From: CAJQHK01 sp038142525
GTDB lineage: Bacteria > Pseudomonadota > Alphaproteobacteria > Rickettsiales > UBA1997
Direction: 5' to 3'
NCBI GenBank assembly: GCA_038142525.1
Contig: JAYQKE010000014.1
Location: 17,179 to 81,178, forward strand
DNA: 64,000 nt
Positions within the stretch are counted from its first letter, which is position 1. The number at the start of each line of letters is the position of its first letter. Below the pieces are notes generated by a model, which worked only from the letters and a program-made list of their open reading frames with translations, was not told where the DNA came from and did not search any database. Shown here piece by piece: positions 50,587 to 62,400 of this stretch. The position numbers and the translations under genes were made by a program.

Positions 50587-51939
50587 GGAACCTCTGATTT
50601 TCCTATTTAATTTTGTCTATTTTTTCATTTTTCAGAAAAAAATTTTTATAATTTGGATAAAGATTGCTAATTTTGTTAAAAATTAACAATCTTTATCCAA
50701 ATTTAGGCATTATTTGTGGTAATTTCTCTAGTTTCTTGTCTAATTTTACCATTTTTGGCTAAATTAGACACATTTATCCCTTGTTACGCTGTATTTGGTA
50801 GTATTTTTCTAACCATATAGAGATTAGCAAGGGATGATAGCATTTGTAATTGATTAGTATTCTTTTGTAAACCATTATATCTAACCTTTCTATAGCCCCA
50901 AAGATGCTTTATAATTTGAAATGGATGTTCAACTTTAGCTCGAACTGATGAAAATTGTTTATTCCTCTTTTTTTGCTTATTTGAAAGTTTTTTGTTAGAT
51001 TTAGCTCTATTGGTTATACCATAAAATATATTGTGATTCCTACAAAATCTTTTTATTGCCTTATCATCATAGGCCTTGTCACCAAATAAAGAAGTTTCAT
51101 CACCATGTAATAACTCCTCTGTTTTAGTAGAATCATGATCTTTAGCTGTCGTCGTGACAATAGAATGAATAATTGGCTTACCCTTAGTTTGCACACCAAT
51201 ATGAGACTTCATGCCAAAATAATAATTCTTCCCTTTCTTGGTAGAAGACATCTCTTGGTCCCTTTTCCTCTTCTTGTTTTTTGTACTAGTTGGAGCAGAT
51301 ATTAATGTCGCATCAGTTATCGTACCCTCCTTCAACAAAAGATCATTCTCTTCAAGATATGAATTTACCTCGTTAAATATAATCGACGATAAATTATGCT
51401 TTTCCAATAAATGACGGAATCTCAATATCACAGTCTCATCCGGAACATTATCAATACCAATATCAATATTTAAGAATTTTTGAAAACTTATTCTATCATA
51501 TATAGCATCCTCCATAGCTGGATCACTAAGACCAAACCACTGCTGTAACAAATGAATCTTAAATATTAATAATAAATCTGTCACCTTCCTGCCACCGTAA
51601 TCACTAGTACCATTAGGATAAAAAGGCTCTATCTTATCAATCAATCTTTGCCATGGAATAATATCCGTCATTTGATTAAGAAACTTCTCCGCTCTTAATT
51701 TTCTACCAGAAATTGCTAATGAAAAAAATGATTGCTGGGTTGCCATAATTATATATTTTATTTGAATTTAATATATCAATAATAAGCAAAAAAGCTAGAT
51801 AAATCAAGCTTTTCTGGCTATTTTTATCAAATAAATTCAAACACAATTTTATAAAATAACTTTGCTAAACTTTGGCAAAAATAACAAAATTAAACAGTTT
51901 CAAATCTATAAATTAGATAATTGGTTTTTCAGAGGTTCC
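50587..51939 (-). mobile_element. Element A, copy A10 (complete, TTAA duplication)
   Basis: Both 11-bp ends are present and TTAA flanks it on each side (50583-50586 and 51940-51943). Its 1353 bp include one extra A in an A run near the 3' end. The transposase is intact. Confidence 0.96.
50784..51746 (-). CDS. IS5-family transposase (A10), intact
   Basis: The 320-residue sequence is identical to that of A4. With its clean target duplication and both hairpins this is a likely active copy. Confidence 0.95.
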   Translation of the reverse strand: MATQQSFFSLAISGRKLRAEKFLNQMTDIIPWQRLIDKIEPFYPNGTSDYGGRKVTDLLLIFKIHLLQQWFGLSDPAMEDAIYDRISFQKFLNIDIGIDNVPDETVILRFRHLLEKHNLSSIIFNEVNSYLEENDLLLKEGTITDATLISAPTSTKNKKRKRDQEMSSTKKGKNYYFGMKSHIGVQTKGKPIIHSIVTTTAKDHDSTKTEELLHGDETSLFGDKAYDDKAIKRFCRNHNIFYGITNRAKSNKKLSNKQKKRNKQFSSVRAKVEHPFQIIKHLWGYRKVRYNGLQKNTNQLQMLSSLANLYMVRKILPNTA

Positions 51940-52089
51940 TTAAGAATTAATAATTGCTTTTATAATAAAAAAATTTACCATCACTTTCAAGTGAACCAGA
52001 ACATATGACAGATTAGAGTCTTTATGTCTTTAATCTTTGTTTTGCGATTATTGTCTTTGGCAATAATATTAGAATATCAAAAGTCATAA

Positions 52090-52258
52090 TTTAGGTTTAA
52101 TGGAGCAATTTTTCTGTTTAATGAAGTAAATTTCGATTAAATTTTTATCAAATGAAAGCCCTTCATTTAGGTTTAATGGAGTTTTTTATCAAACTGAAAG
52201 ACCATCTTCCTTTTCTAATTTTACGATTAATCAATAGAAAGTTTTTATCAAATGATAG
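52090..52258. repeat. Short direct repeats upstream of the polyketide synthase
   Basis: TTTAGGTTTAATGGAG occurs at 52090-52105 and 52166-52181. TTTTTATCAAATGAAAG-type sequence occurs at 52142-52158, 52183-52200 and 52242-52258. They are spaced irregularly through the gene-free 492 bases before the PKS start. They could be regulator-binding sites or the remains of a duplicated segment; no reading frame is evident. Confidence 0.5.
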
Positions 52259-52261
52259 ATC

Positions 52262-52306
52262 ATAGCAATTATCATTTAAAAGTTATTTTAAATTGATAAT
52301 TGCTAT
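52262..52306 (+). promoter_or_regulatory. Perfect 13-bp inverted repeat 130 bases upstream of the PKS
   Basis: ATAGCAATTATCA at 52262-52274 is the exact reverse complement of 52294-52306. Inner arms TTTAAAA/TTTTAAA extend the stem almost to the loop. No T run follows, so it is more likely an operator or an RNA element controlling the PKS operon than a terminator. Confidence 0.45.
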
Positions 52307-52435
52307 AAATCTACTATTTAACCTTAGTTTTAAGAGATTCTGATTTTATAAAAAATTGATGAATTTCTTATATTATTAAGGATAAAAAATGCTTATTATC
52401 ATTAATAAAATTTATCCAAATTTATCGTTTATTTT

Positions 52436-55400
52436 ATGAGCTACAATAATAAATCCTCAATTAATAGATTCCCAATAGCAATAATTGGCATGGGAGTCAG
52501 ATTTCCTGGTAATATTTACGGTGCTGATGGTCTCTGGCAAGCATTGTCTGAAGGTAGAGATTGTATAACTGATATTCCTTCTGATAGATGGAATATAGAG
52601 AAATATTACGATCCAGATCCCAATAAATCAGGTAAGATCAAAACCAAAAAAGGTGGCTTTATTAGTGGTATGAAGGAATTTGATGCTGAGTTTTTTGATA
52701 TTTATCCTAATATCGCAGAAAAACTTGATCCCAGACAAAGACATTTATTAGAAGTAGTCTATGAATCTTTAGAAGATGCTAATATTACAATAGATCAGAT
52801 AAATAATACCAAAACATCTGTAATAGCTGGAATCTTCCTTGGGGATGAGGGTAAAAAATATGCTGGATCTGATATTGATCATATTGGCTCTCATAGTTTA
52901 ATGGGTAGTTCTGATGTTACTATTCCTGCTAGAATTGCTTATCAATTTAACTTAAAGGGCCCAGTTCTATCTGTTGATACTGCCTGTTCTTCATCTCTTG
53001 TTGCTGTACAGATTGCTTGTAATAATATTTGGACTGGTGATGCCAATATGGCTATTGCTGGCGGTGTTAATATTATGTCTAGTCATGAGCATTTTATTGG
53101 CCTGTCTAAAGGCGGCTTTTTAAGTCCCGATGGATATTGCAAAAGTTTTGATGCTGATGGTAAAGGTTATGTTCGTGGTGAAGGTGCTGGTGTTGTTATT
53201 TTAAAACCATTAGATCAGGCAGAAAAGGATGGAGATAATATTTATGCAGTAATAAAAAATGCTATAGTTAATTTTGATGGTTACACTGCAGATGGTATGA
53301 CAGTACCAAATGAATTTGCCCAGCAAGAAATGCTAGAGAATATCTATCAAGGAGCTAACATTAATCCCAAAGATGTCGATTTTATTGAAGCTCATGGTAC
53401 TGGAACCATAGTTGGTGATCCTAAAGAATGTACAGCTTTTGGTAATGTTTTTGCTAAGGATAGAGATCCTAAAAACCCACTTATCATAGGATCAATAAAA
53501 AGTAATATTGGTCATGCAGAAGCAGTTGCCGGTATTGCTGGTTTAACCAAATTAGCACTTTGCATCAAAAACAAACAAATTCCCCAAAATCTCCACTTCA
53601 ATAATCCTAACCCTAAAATTAAATTTGATGAGTGGAAATTAAAAGTTCCAACTAAATTAATGAAATGGCCAAATAAAGATGGCAAAAAAGCCCTTGGCGG
53701 AGTTAATTCATTTGGTGCTGGCGGTACTAATGCTCATATCATATTGGAAGAATATGTTTCGGACAATAAATCAATCAATGAAGCAAAAGCAAGGCAAGAA
53801 AAAAGCCAATATAATTTCCCCCATATTTTTGCATTATCAGCAAATTCAGAGGAATCTCTAAAAGGATTAGCAGAAAAATATCTAAAATTCACTCAAAATG
53901 ATAAGAATGATCTAACAGATATTTGTTATTCTATAATTAAAAATCGCTCACTCTTTGAAGAAAAGTTAATAATCATTTGTAATTCAAAAGAGGATTTAAT
54001 CAAAAAATTATCTCTGTATATCAAAGGAAAACTAAATCCACAAATTATTACTGGCAGAACTAAGAAAAATGAAAAACTAAAGATAGCCTTCATCTGCTCA
54101 GGTCAAGGTCCTCAATGGTATGGAATGGGAAGGCAATTATTAAAAAAGTCAAAAATCTTCTCTGACATTATTCAGACCATAGACAAATTATTCAAAGAAA
54201 TCTCTGGATATTCCCTATTATCAGAAATGAATAAAAATAAAGAAGATTCCAAAATATCTGAAACAAGAATTGCCCAACCAGCAATAATGGCCATACAAAT
54301 TGGTTTAATGGAATTATGGAAATCATTAGGAATTACACCAGAAGGAATAGTTGGTCACTCAATAGGTGAAGTAGTATGACCTATGGTGCAGGATCATTAA
54401 CCTTAGAGCAGGCAGTTAATGTAATCTATAATAGATCAAAAGAACAGGATAAAGCCTCTGGAAAAGGCAAGATGTTAGCAACAGGATTACCATTTTCTAA
54501 ATCAATGCAGATTACAGAAAAACATAGAGGTAAAATATCAATCGTCGCACTTAATGGACCAGAAGCAACAGTTTTATCAGGAGATGCAGCACCTTTAGAA
54601 GAAATCGCCAAAGAATTAGAGGAGAAAGAAATATTCAGCAGATTCTTAAAAATCAATGTACCTTTCCATAGTCATTATATGGATATGACAAAAGATGAAA
54701 TGCTAAAAAGCCTAAAAGATCTAAAACCACAAAGATCCAAAATCCCATTATATTCAACAGTCACAGGATTCAAAGAAAATGGTCTACATTTAACTGCCAA
54801 TTATTGGTACAAGAATGTCAGAGATACAGTTTATTTTATCATGGCAATTGAAAAAATGATCAATGATGGCTTTAACTATTTTATCGAAATTGCACCACAT
54901 CCAATTTTAGGTGCAGGAGTAGATGATATGCTCATCTCAAAGAAAAGAAACGGCTATATAACCTCATCACTTTCCAGAAATATTGAAAAATTTGAAAATA
55001 ATATTGAATATGAAGTTAATGACATTCTATCTGCGTGACAAAAACACATATAGCAACAAATAGAGTAGAATTTTTAAATTTACTCAAAGATCAAAACAAA
55101 AATCCCAATTCAATTAAATTACCAAATTACGCTTGGGATCACAAGGAATATTGGTCAGAAAGTAGAGAACATAAAGAAGCCAGGTTGGAAAATAGGATTC
55201 ATCCTTTTATTAAGTCACTAACAAAAAGCCTAATCGACAAAAATGCAAAGAATAGCAGAATTAGATCTCAACCATAATAGAGAAACATTTTTAGCAGATC
55301 ATCAGATAGGAGGAATAAAAGTTTTTCCCGGAACTGCTCATTTTGAAATTAAACTACTATTGGTAAAGAAATTTATGGCAAAACATTCTCTCATTTAGAG

Positions 55401-58400
55401 AATATAGAATTTAAAAGAGCATTATTTTTATCAGATGAAGAGGACATAAAGGTAAGGTTTGAGTTAAAACCATCTGGAGAATATGGGATTTATAGCAAAT
55501 CAAATAATTCTGATTGGACAAATAATAGTACAGGTAAAATATGCCATAAAGATTCAAAACTTACTTTAAATGAAAATCAAAAGGAAAAAGAAGAAAGCAA
55601 AAATAATCTTTCCAATCTAAAGAAAAGAATAAATCAAAAATTATCAGTAGAAGAATTTTACGATAATTTAAAAGAAGGAGGTTTATTTTATGGCCCACAT
55701 TTTAAATTAATAAAGGAAATGTGGAAAAATGATGATGGAGAAATTTTAGCAAAAATAGAATTACCTAAGGAGGATGAAGATATTATGCATCAATATAATA
55801 TGATACCAAATTTATCAGATGCAATTTTACATCTTATGTTAGGACATCCAGAAGATGGGGTATATTTACCACATCAATGTCAAAAATTCCAAATTTATAG
55901 AAAATCACAAAAAACAGCCTGGAGTCATGTTAAGATCTCATCCTATGATCAGAAATTTTTAATCGGAGATATAAATGCTTTTAACGATGAGGGTGATGCG
56001 ATTTTTAAGATAAAAAATATAACAATCAAATATCTAGAAAATTCATTCACTAAAGAAGAAAATATATATAGTGGAATTTATGATTATAAATGGTTTAAAA
56101 GAAATGCTAAAAACAAGCTACAAAATAATAATGCCGATATCTTGTTATTTTCTAATGACACTTCTTACAATCCACTAAGAGAAGAATTAACAAAGGATGG
56201 AAATAATATAATAGAAATTAATAAAGGAAATAAATTCCAACAAATAAACGAAAATCATTATATTATCAATTCAAATTCTAAAGAAGATTTCGTTAAATTA
56301 TTTACAAATCTAAAAAATAAAAAAGATAATATATCTAAAATTATCAATCTTTGTCCAATAAATTATAAAATTAACGACAATGATAATTGTAAAAAATTAT
56401 CTCAATTATCAGAAGATTTATTAATGACAAATCTTTATCTATTTCAAGAAATAGCAAAGATTGAAAATCAAGAAATATATATTTATCAGATAACAAAAAA
56501 TGCTGATTTAATTGATAAAAAGAAAGATAAAGAAATAAATTTCTTACAAGGATCTTTATATGGGATGGGCAGAGTATTCATTAATGAATATCCTAATCAT
56601 CAATTAAGAATGATTGATATAGGATGTAAGAAATTAGAAGATAATATCTCCTCCCTAATATATGAAATAAATAAAGAAGAAAAAATTCCATATGAAACAG
56701 AAATTGCCATTAGAGATTATGGCAGATTTGCTAGAAAATTAGTAAAAATCAAAAAAAAGACAGATCTTGAAACAGAGATTTCCTTTAAAAAAGATGCTAC
56801 TTATTTGATTACTGGTGGAGCAAGTGGCTTGGGATTAACACTTGCTAATTGGATGTTTGACAAAGGCGCTAGACATTTTGCTTTAATGAGTAGGTCTGGT
56901 CCAAAATATGATAGGGATAAGGAGATAATTTCTAAAATGCAAAAATGTGGTGCAAATATTATTTGGCAGGAAGTTAAAGGAGATGTTTCTAAGGAAGAGG
57001 ATGTTAATAAAATAGTTTCTTATATTAAAGATAATATGCCGCCATTAAAAGGAATCATTCATTCTGCAGGATTAATAGATGACGTCGCTTACTTACCTAA
57101 TATGACTAAGGATAAGTTCTTTAAAATTTACAATCCAAAAGCTCTAGGTGCTTGGAATTTACATAGGGCGACATTGGATGCTCCATTGGATTTGTTTTTA
57201 CTGATTTCTTCTGTTTCTTCGTTTTTAGGAATTGCTGGACAAAGCAATTATTCCACTACCAATAATTTTATAAATTATTTTTCTCTTTTTAGATCTGCTA
57301 AAGATTTGTCAACTAGATCAATATCTCCTGGAATATTAAATTCAGATTATTCTGGGATGTCTAAAGTTGATACTGAGTTAGTTCAAATGGCCTATCGTAA
57401 TATAGGCTTAATATCTGTCTCTAAAAATAATTTTTTTAATAAATTAGAAAAAATTTCCTCAAGTAAATTAATAAATTCTTTATTGATTTCTATTAATTGG
57501 AAAAACCTATCTAATACTTCTCCTCATCTTAATAATTTATTTTTAATGAATGATGTTTTAAAAAAAGAAGCTTTTAGTAATGGAGAGTCAAAAAAAATTA
57601 ATATAAAAAGTGCGGTCTTAAATAACGAGAAAGATTCGCATGTTGCTATATCTGATATATTAAAGAATTCTTTATCAAAAAATTCTTGGAATTGATTCGG
57701 ATGATGTTTATATTAACATTTCAATTAATAAAATTGGCTTAGATTCTATAATGATAAATCAATTTAGAAATTGGATTCATTCAAATATTGAAATTGATAT
57801 TTCGTTAATGCATTTAGCAAATAATCCAACCATAGAGGACTTAAGTTTTTATATTAAAGGTGAGATAGTTCGTACACACACTAAAAAAGAAAATAATTTT
57901 ATTGATATATCTAATATAGATTATAATGGCGGTATAAATATTAGTGCTAATAAGTGGATTATAAATAAAAAAGATTATAGAGCTAAAACTAGAATCTTTT
58001 GTTTACATCCTGTTGGCACAGGTGCATCTATTTTTTGTTATTTTATTTTTAATCCTCCAAAAAATACGGAAATTATTGCCTTACAAATGCCTGGTCGGGA
58101 AAATCGTTTAGATGAAGAATATTATTACGACAATATGGATAAACTAGTTGAAGATTTAGTTCAGCAAATAACTCCAGAAATTAATGGTCCAACTATATTT
58201 TGGGGACATAGTTGGGGTGGTGTTAGCCTATATGAGGTAATTAAATATTTACGCCGTAATAATATTAAAGAATATAAAAATATTAAAGAATTAATAGTAA
58301 CAGGTTCAATTGCACCACAATTAACAAAACCTTGGAAAGATCGTGATTCTATTAAAGAAACAGCAAGAAAAGATAGTACAATTGATAAAATTATATCTAC

Positions 58401-58692
58401 AGTTTCATATATTGATGATGAAAATTATTTGCGTAGCATAATACCTATTATGAAAAAAGATATGGAAATGATCATGACTTATCAATATCAGGAAGAAGAA
58501 AAATTAAATATACCAATTTTAGCCTTTGGTGCCAAGGAAGATGATGTAGTATTATTAGATGAATTACAAGAATGGAAAAAACAAACTAATGATAATTTTC
58601 AATTATATGAGGTAAGTGGGGATCATTGGTTTTTAAGTAGAAATAAAGAATTTATAATAGAAAAAATTGAAAAAAGTATCATGGAAATTTAA
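52436..58692 (+). CDS. Single-module type I polyketide synthase (KS-AT-DH-KR-ACP-TE), frame broken about five times
   Basis: Reconstructed length is about 2085 residues. The ketosynthase (about residues 10-440) has DTACSSS (Cys184), EAHGTGT (His320) and NIGHAEAV (His360). The acyltransferase has GQGPQWYGMG and active-site GHSIGE. The dehydratase has ADHQIGGIKVFPG (HxxxGxxxxP, codons near 55300) and a C-terminal DAILH. The ketoreductase has TGGASGLGL and GQSNYSTTNNF. The carrier protein has GLDSIM, with the phosphopantetheine Ser at 57745. The terminal thioesterase has GHSWGG (Ser at 58210) and GDHWFLS. No enoylreductase domain is recognised. Frame shifts lie near 54370, 55032, 55258, 55358 and 57682. 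All catalytic residues are retained. The layout suggests an iterative, partially reducing synthase that releases its own product. Polyketide synthases are unusual in small AT-rich alphaproteobacterial genomes, so transfer is likely. Confidence 0.9.
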
Positions 58693-59427
58693 TGATTCTA
58701 TAGAATCCTTATTAGCTAATAATAATGAACTAAATATAAATCTTTCTTTAGAAAGTAGAGATAAAATATTCGACTCTTCTATATCTTTTTTAGTTCCGAT
58801 ATTTCCAATATTGATTCTTTAAAATTACTTAGATTTTTATCAATTGATGAGATTAATCATTATAATTCAATAGAATCTGATGGGCAAAAGAGAAAATTTT
58901 TGGATAGTAATATTTGCTCTAAATATTCTATAGCAAATTTATCAAAATATCAGAATTTAGAAGATATTGAAATTTATCGTGGAATATTTGGTCAACCATA
59001 TGTTATTTTTCAGCAATATCCAAAATTTGATATTTCTATTGCCAATAAAATTATTGATTCCAAAAATATAGCTTGTGCTATTGCTTTTGATAAAAAATTT
59101 CCTATGGCAATTGATTTGGAAAATTTAGATAATAAAAATGCCAAAGAAATAAAAACTCAATTAACAAATTTTGAGATTGATAATTTTATTAAATCAGATC
59201 AAGATTTGATTTTACTTTGGAGTGTAAAAGAGGCTATTTCTAAAATAACCATGTCAGGCCTATATGCTGATTTTAAAATATATGAAATATCAGAGATGAT
59301 CAAAAAAGATGATCATATTGAATGTTATTTTAAATATTTTTCTCAATATAAAACTTACTCTAAAATAATTGACAAAATGCTTCTGACTATAATTTGTCAT
59401 AAGGATTATAATATATTACATATCTAA
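58667..59427 (+). CDS. Sfp-type 4'-phosphopantetheinyl transferase, frame broken once
   Basis: This enzyme loads the phosphopantetheine arm onto the carrier protein of the synthase. The N-terminal part reads SLKLLRFLSIDEINHYNSIESDGQKRKFLDS. The core has GIFGQPYVIFQQYPKFDISIANK, FPMAIDLENLDNKNAKEIK (metal-binding Asp, Glu) and LLWSVKEAISK (the WSxKEAxxK motif). The usual G in (V/I)G(I/V)D is Ala here. The frame shifts near 58790, where a T run is one base short. The start is uncertain; a TTG at 58667 inside the end of the synthase fits the frame, while the clean frame begins at 58900. It ends 2 bases before the kinase start. Confidence 0.8.
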
Positions 59428-59429
59428 TA

Positions 59430-62400
59430 ATGGTTACTTTTACTCTAATATCAATTTTTACTAATTTTTTTACTTGCCTTTTTGTAATAATTTTATTGAT
59501 TCTAACAGCTAGAAAGCATGTTTACTTTATATTATTTAATATCAATTTATGTATATGGAGTTTTTTTTATATTCTATATATTGTCGCAGATTCAGAGAAA
59601 GACGCTCTTTTGTATGCAAGGATAAGTTGTGCATCAATGGTTTTGATAACGTTTTTATTCTTTAGAACTACAATTTCTTTATCCAATATAACGGTAAAAC
59701 CCATTTATACTAAAATTAACAATTTATCAGCGATAATATTATTTTTATTAATGTTTACTCCAATTATGATTAGAGGGGTAAAGCCTTTTTTAAATTTTAA
59801 TTTTATACCTGATACAACAATTTTTTATGCCTTATATTATATATATACAATATTTTTTGTAATATATGGTCTTTTACTTTTTTATCGATCTATTAAATAT
59901 AACTATAAAAATAAATTTTTCTTTTTTGGTTATATAGTTGGTTGGTTTGGTGGGTTGACAACTTTTTTACCTTATTTATCAATACCTATATATCCATTTT
60001 CTAATATTCTGGTTTCTATTTATACTGTTTTTATTACCTATGCTTTATTAAAGCATAGGACATTTGATAATGTTATGCTGGTAAGTAAGATTTTATCAAA
60101 GGTATTATCAATTTTACTGCTGTGTGTATCTTATATTGTGTGTTCTTATGTTTATGAGTTGCTAGAAATAAAGAATGGTAACTTTAGGTTGGTTTTTATA
60201 TTTTCTTATATTTTGGTATCTTTTGAGATTTATCAAATATTATGTGTAAAACTAAATGATTTTAGGGAGAGTAAGGCTATAGGTATTTTTTATAAAAAGT
60301 CTGATATTATAAACAGAATTCAGAGCGATATTTTGAATATAGTTAAGCTTGATAAATTATATCAAAGTTTAGAATCCATCATACAAGATAAGCTTAATAT
60401 AAAAATAAAATCATTCTATGTTTCATCCAATATATATGATAATAATAATGATAGTAAGTTAAAGTTTATTAAATATTCAGGAGACAGTCTTTTATCCAGA
60501 GATGTAAAAAAATTATTAAGCGTTATAGATAATAATAATATTATTTTACCTATAAAATATGACGAGTTGAATAAAGATTTTAAAGATATAATGGATAATG
60601 TTGGTTTTTCAGGATTTATACCATTAATGTTTAACAACAAAATAATGGGCTTTATAACACTAAAATCCAGACCAAATAAAAGGGGCTATTTCTATTATGA
60701 GGATATGGAAATATTCGATGAAATTGCTGATAAAGCAGGAATTGCTTTAGAGAGAATTCGTTTACATTTAAAATTTTTAAAAGAGAAGGAGGATTCCCTT
60801 AAATCTCTTGCCGCCTCTATTGCTCATGAGATTCGTAACCCTCTTGGTGCAATAAAACTTACTACTGACAATCTTGTTTCAACTAAGGAAAATATTGAAA
60901 ATAAAAAGGAATTACAACAGATTGTAAATCAAGATTCCAATTTTAAAGATATAATAGAAAAATCTCACAATAAAATTACCAATTTCAAAAACCAAATTAA
61001 CAAAACTATTGATCTAGCAGGTAATGTAATAGACATGACTCTTCATGAATTAGGGGGTAAGAAATTTACTAAGGAAGATTTTTCTTATTACACAGCTCAT
61101 AAGATAGTGATGGATGCTTTAGCTATCTATGGTTATAAGACTAATGAAGAAAAAGAAAAAGTAATTATTGATCTTGGTCATAAAAACATAACAGCAAAGA
61201 ATGCTGATAAAGAAGTAATATCAGTTAGTGACATTGCTATTGATAAAAATAGTAATTTTCTGTTTCAAATTGAAGATACTGCTTTTAAATATATTATTTT
61301 TAATTTAGTTAAAAATGCTTTATTTTATCTAGAAGATTATCCAGATTCTAAAGTGACTATTTCTTTTGAAGAAAATAAAATCATTGATCCAAATCTAATT
61401 AACCGATTTAAATTAAATCCAGATATAAAAAAATATAATATTGTCAAAGTTACTGATAATGGTCCTGGAATTCCTGATAAAATAATTACTAAAATCTTTG
61501 ATTCATATTTTACTTCAGGTAAAAAAGGTGGCACTGGTGTTGGTTTAGATTTTTGCAGAAGAGTCATGAATGATTTTGATGGCGGAATTATCTGTGAAAG
61601 TGAAGTTGGAGAATATACTACTTTTAGTCTATTATTTCAAATTTTATCAGAAGATGAGAAGAAAGAAGCTGTAAAGGAAATTACTGAAATTGAGAAGAAA
61701 AAAGAGCAAGCTTTAGCAGAAGGTAAAGATTTAGCAGAAATAGATAAATTATTAGAGAAGAAACCTGTTAAAAAGATTCTTTTAGTTGATGATGTTAAAA
61801 CAAATATTAAAGTTCTTGCAACGGAATTAAAGAATAAATGTCCTAATTTAAATATTACAATTGAGATAAATCCAATTAAGGCTTTTGAATTGATTAAAGA
61901 TAAACAAGAGGAAGATAAACAATTTGATTTAATTCTTACTGACATTGAAATGTCCGAGATGGGCGGTGTAGAATTAATTGCTAAAATAAGAAAAGATTTA
62001 GATATTAGCAAAGATGATCTACCTATTTTAGCTTATAGCTCAAGAGAAGATAAAAATATTATCAGTCAAGCACTTGTCGCTGGATGTAATTATTATTACA
62101 CCAAACCTAAGGAATTAAGATTTATTGCTAGAAATATTTCCAAATGGGTTTTAGATAAATATATTCCCAATAAGAATATCCATGAAGAGGATATTATTGT
62201 TAATGAAACAACTTTAAAAGATTTAAATGTAATTATTGCTGATGATCAGGCAGTAAATTTAATGTTGATTGCTAAAAAGTTTCAAGATGCTGGTGCCAAT
62301 GTCACCAAATGTAAGGATGGTGAAGATATCATAAAATTAATAGAAGATAATCCAATTAAATATCATCTTATTTTCACTGATATTAATATGACAAGAGTTG

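Noticed and set aside
52090..52258. Repeats before the polyketide synthase as a degraded gene
   Set aside because: Translation of all frames gives short pieces with many stops and no recognisable family.
61637..62011. Open frames on the strand opposite the kinase and other long genes
   Set aside because: They follow the codon pattern of the real gene on the other strand, have no ribosome binding site and match no family pattern.
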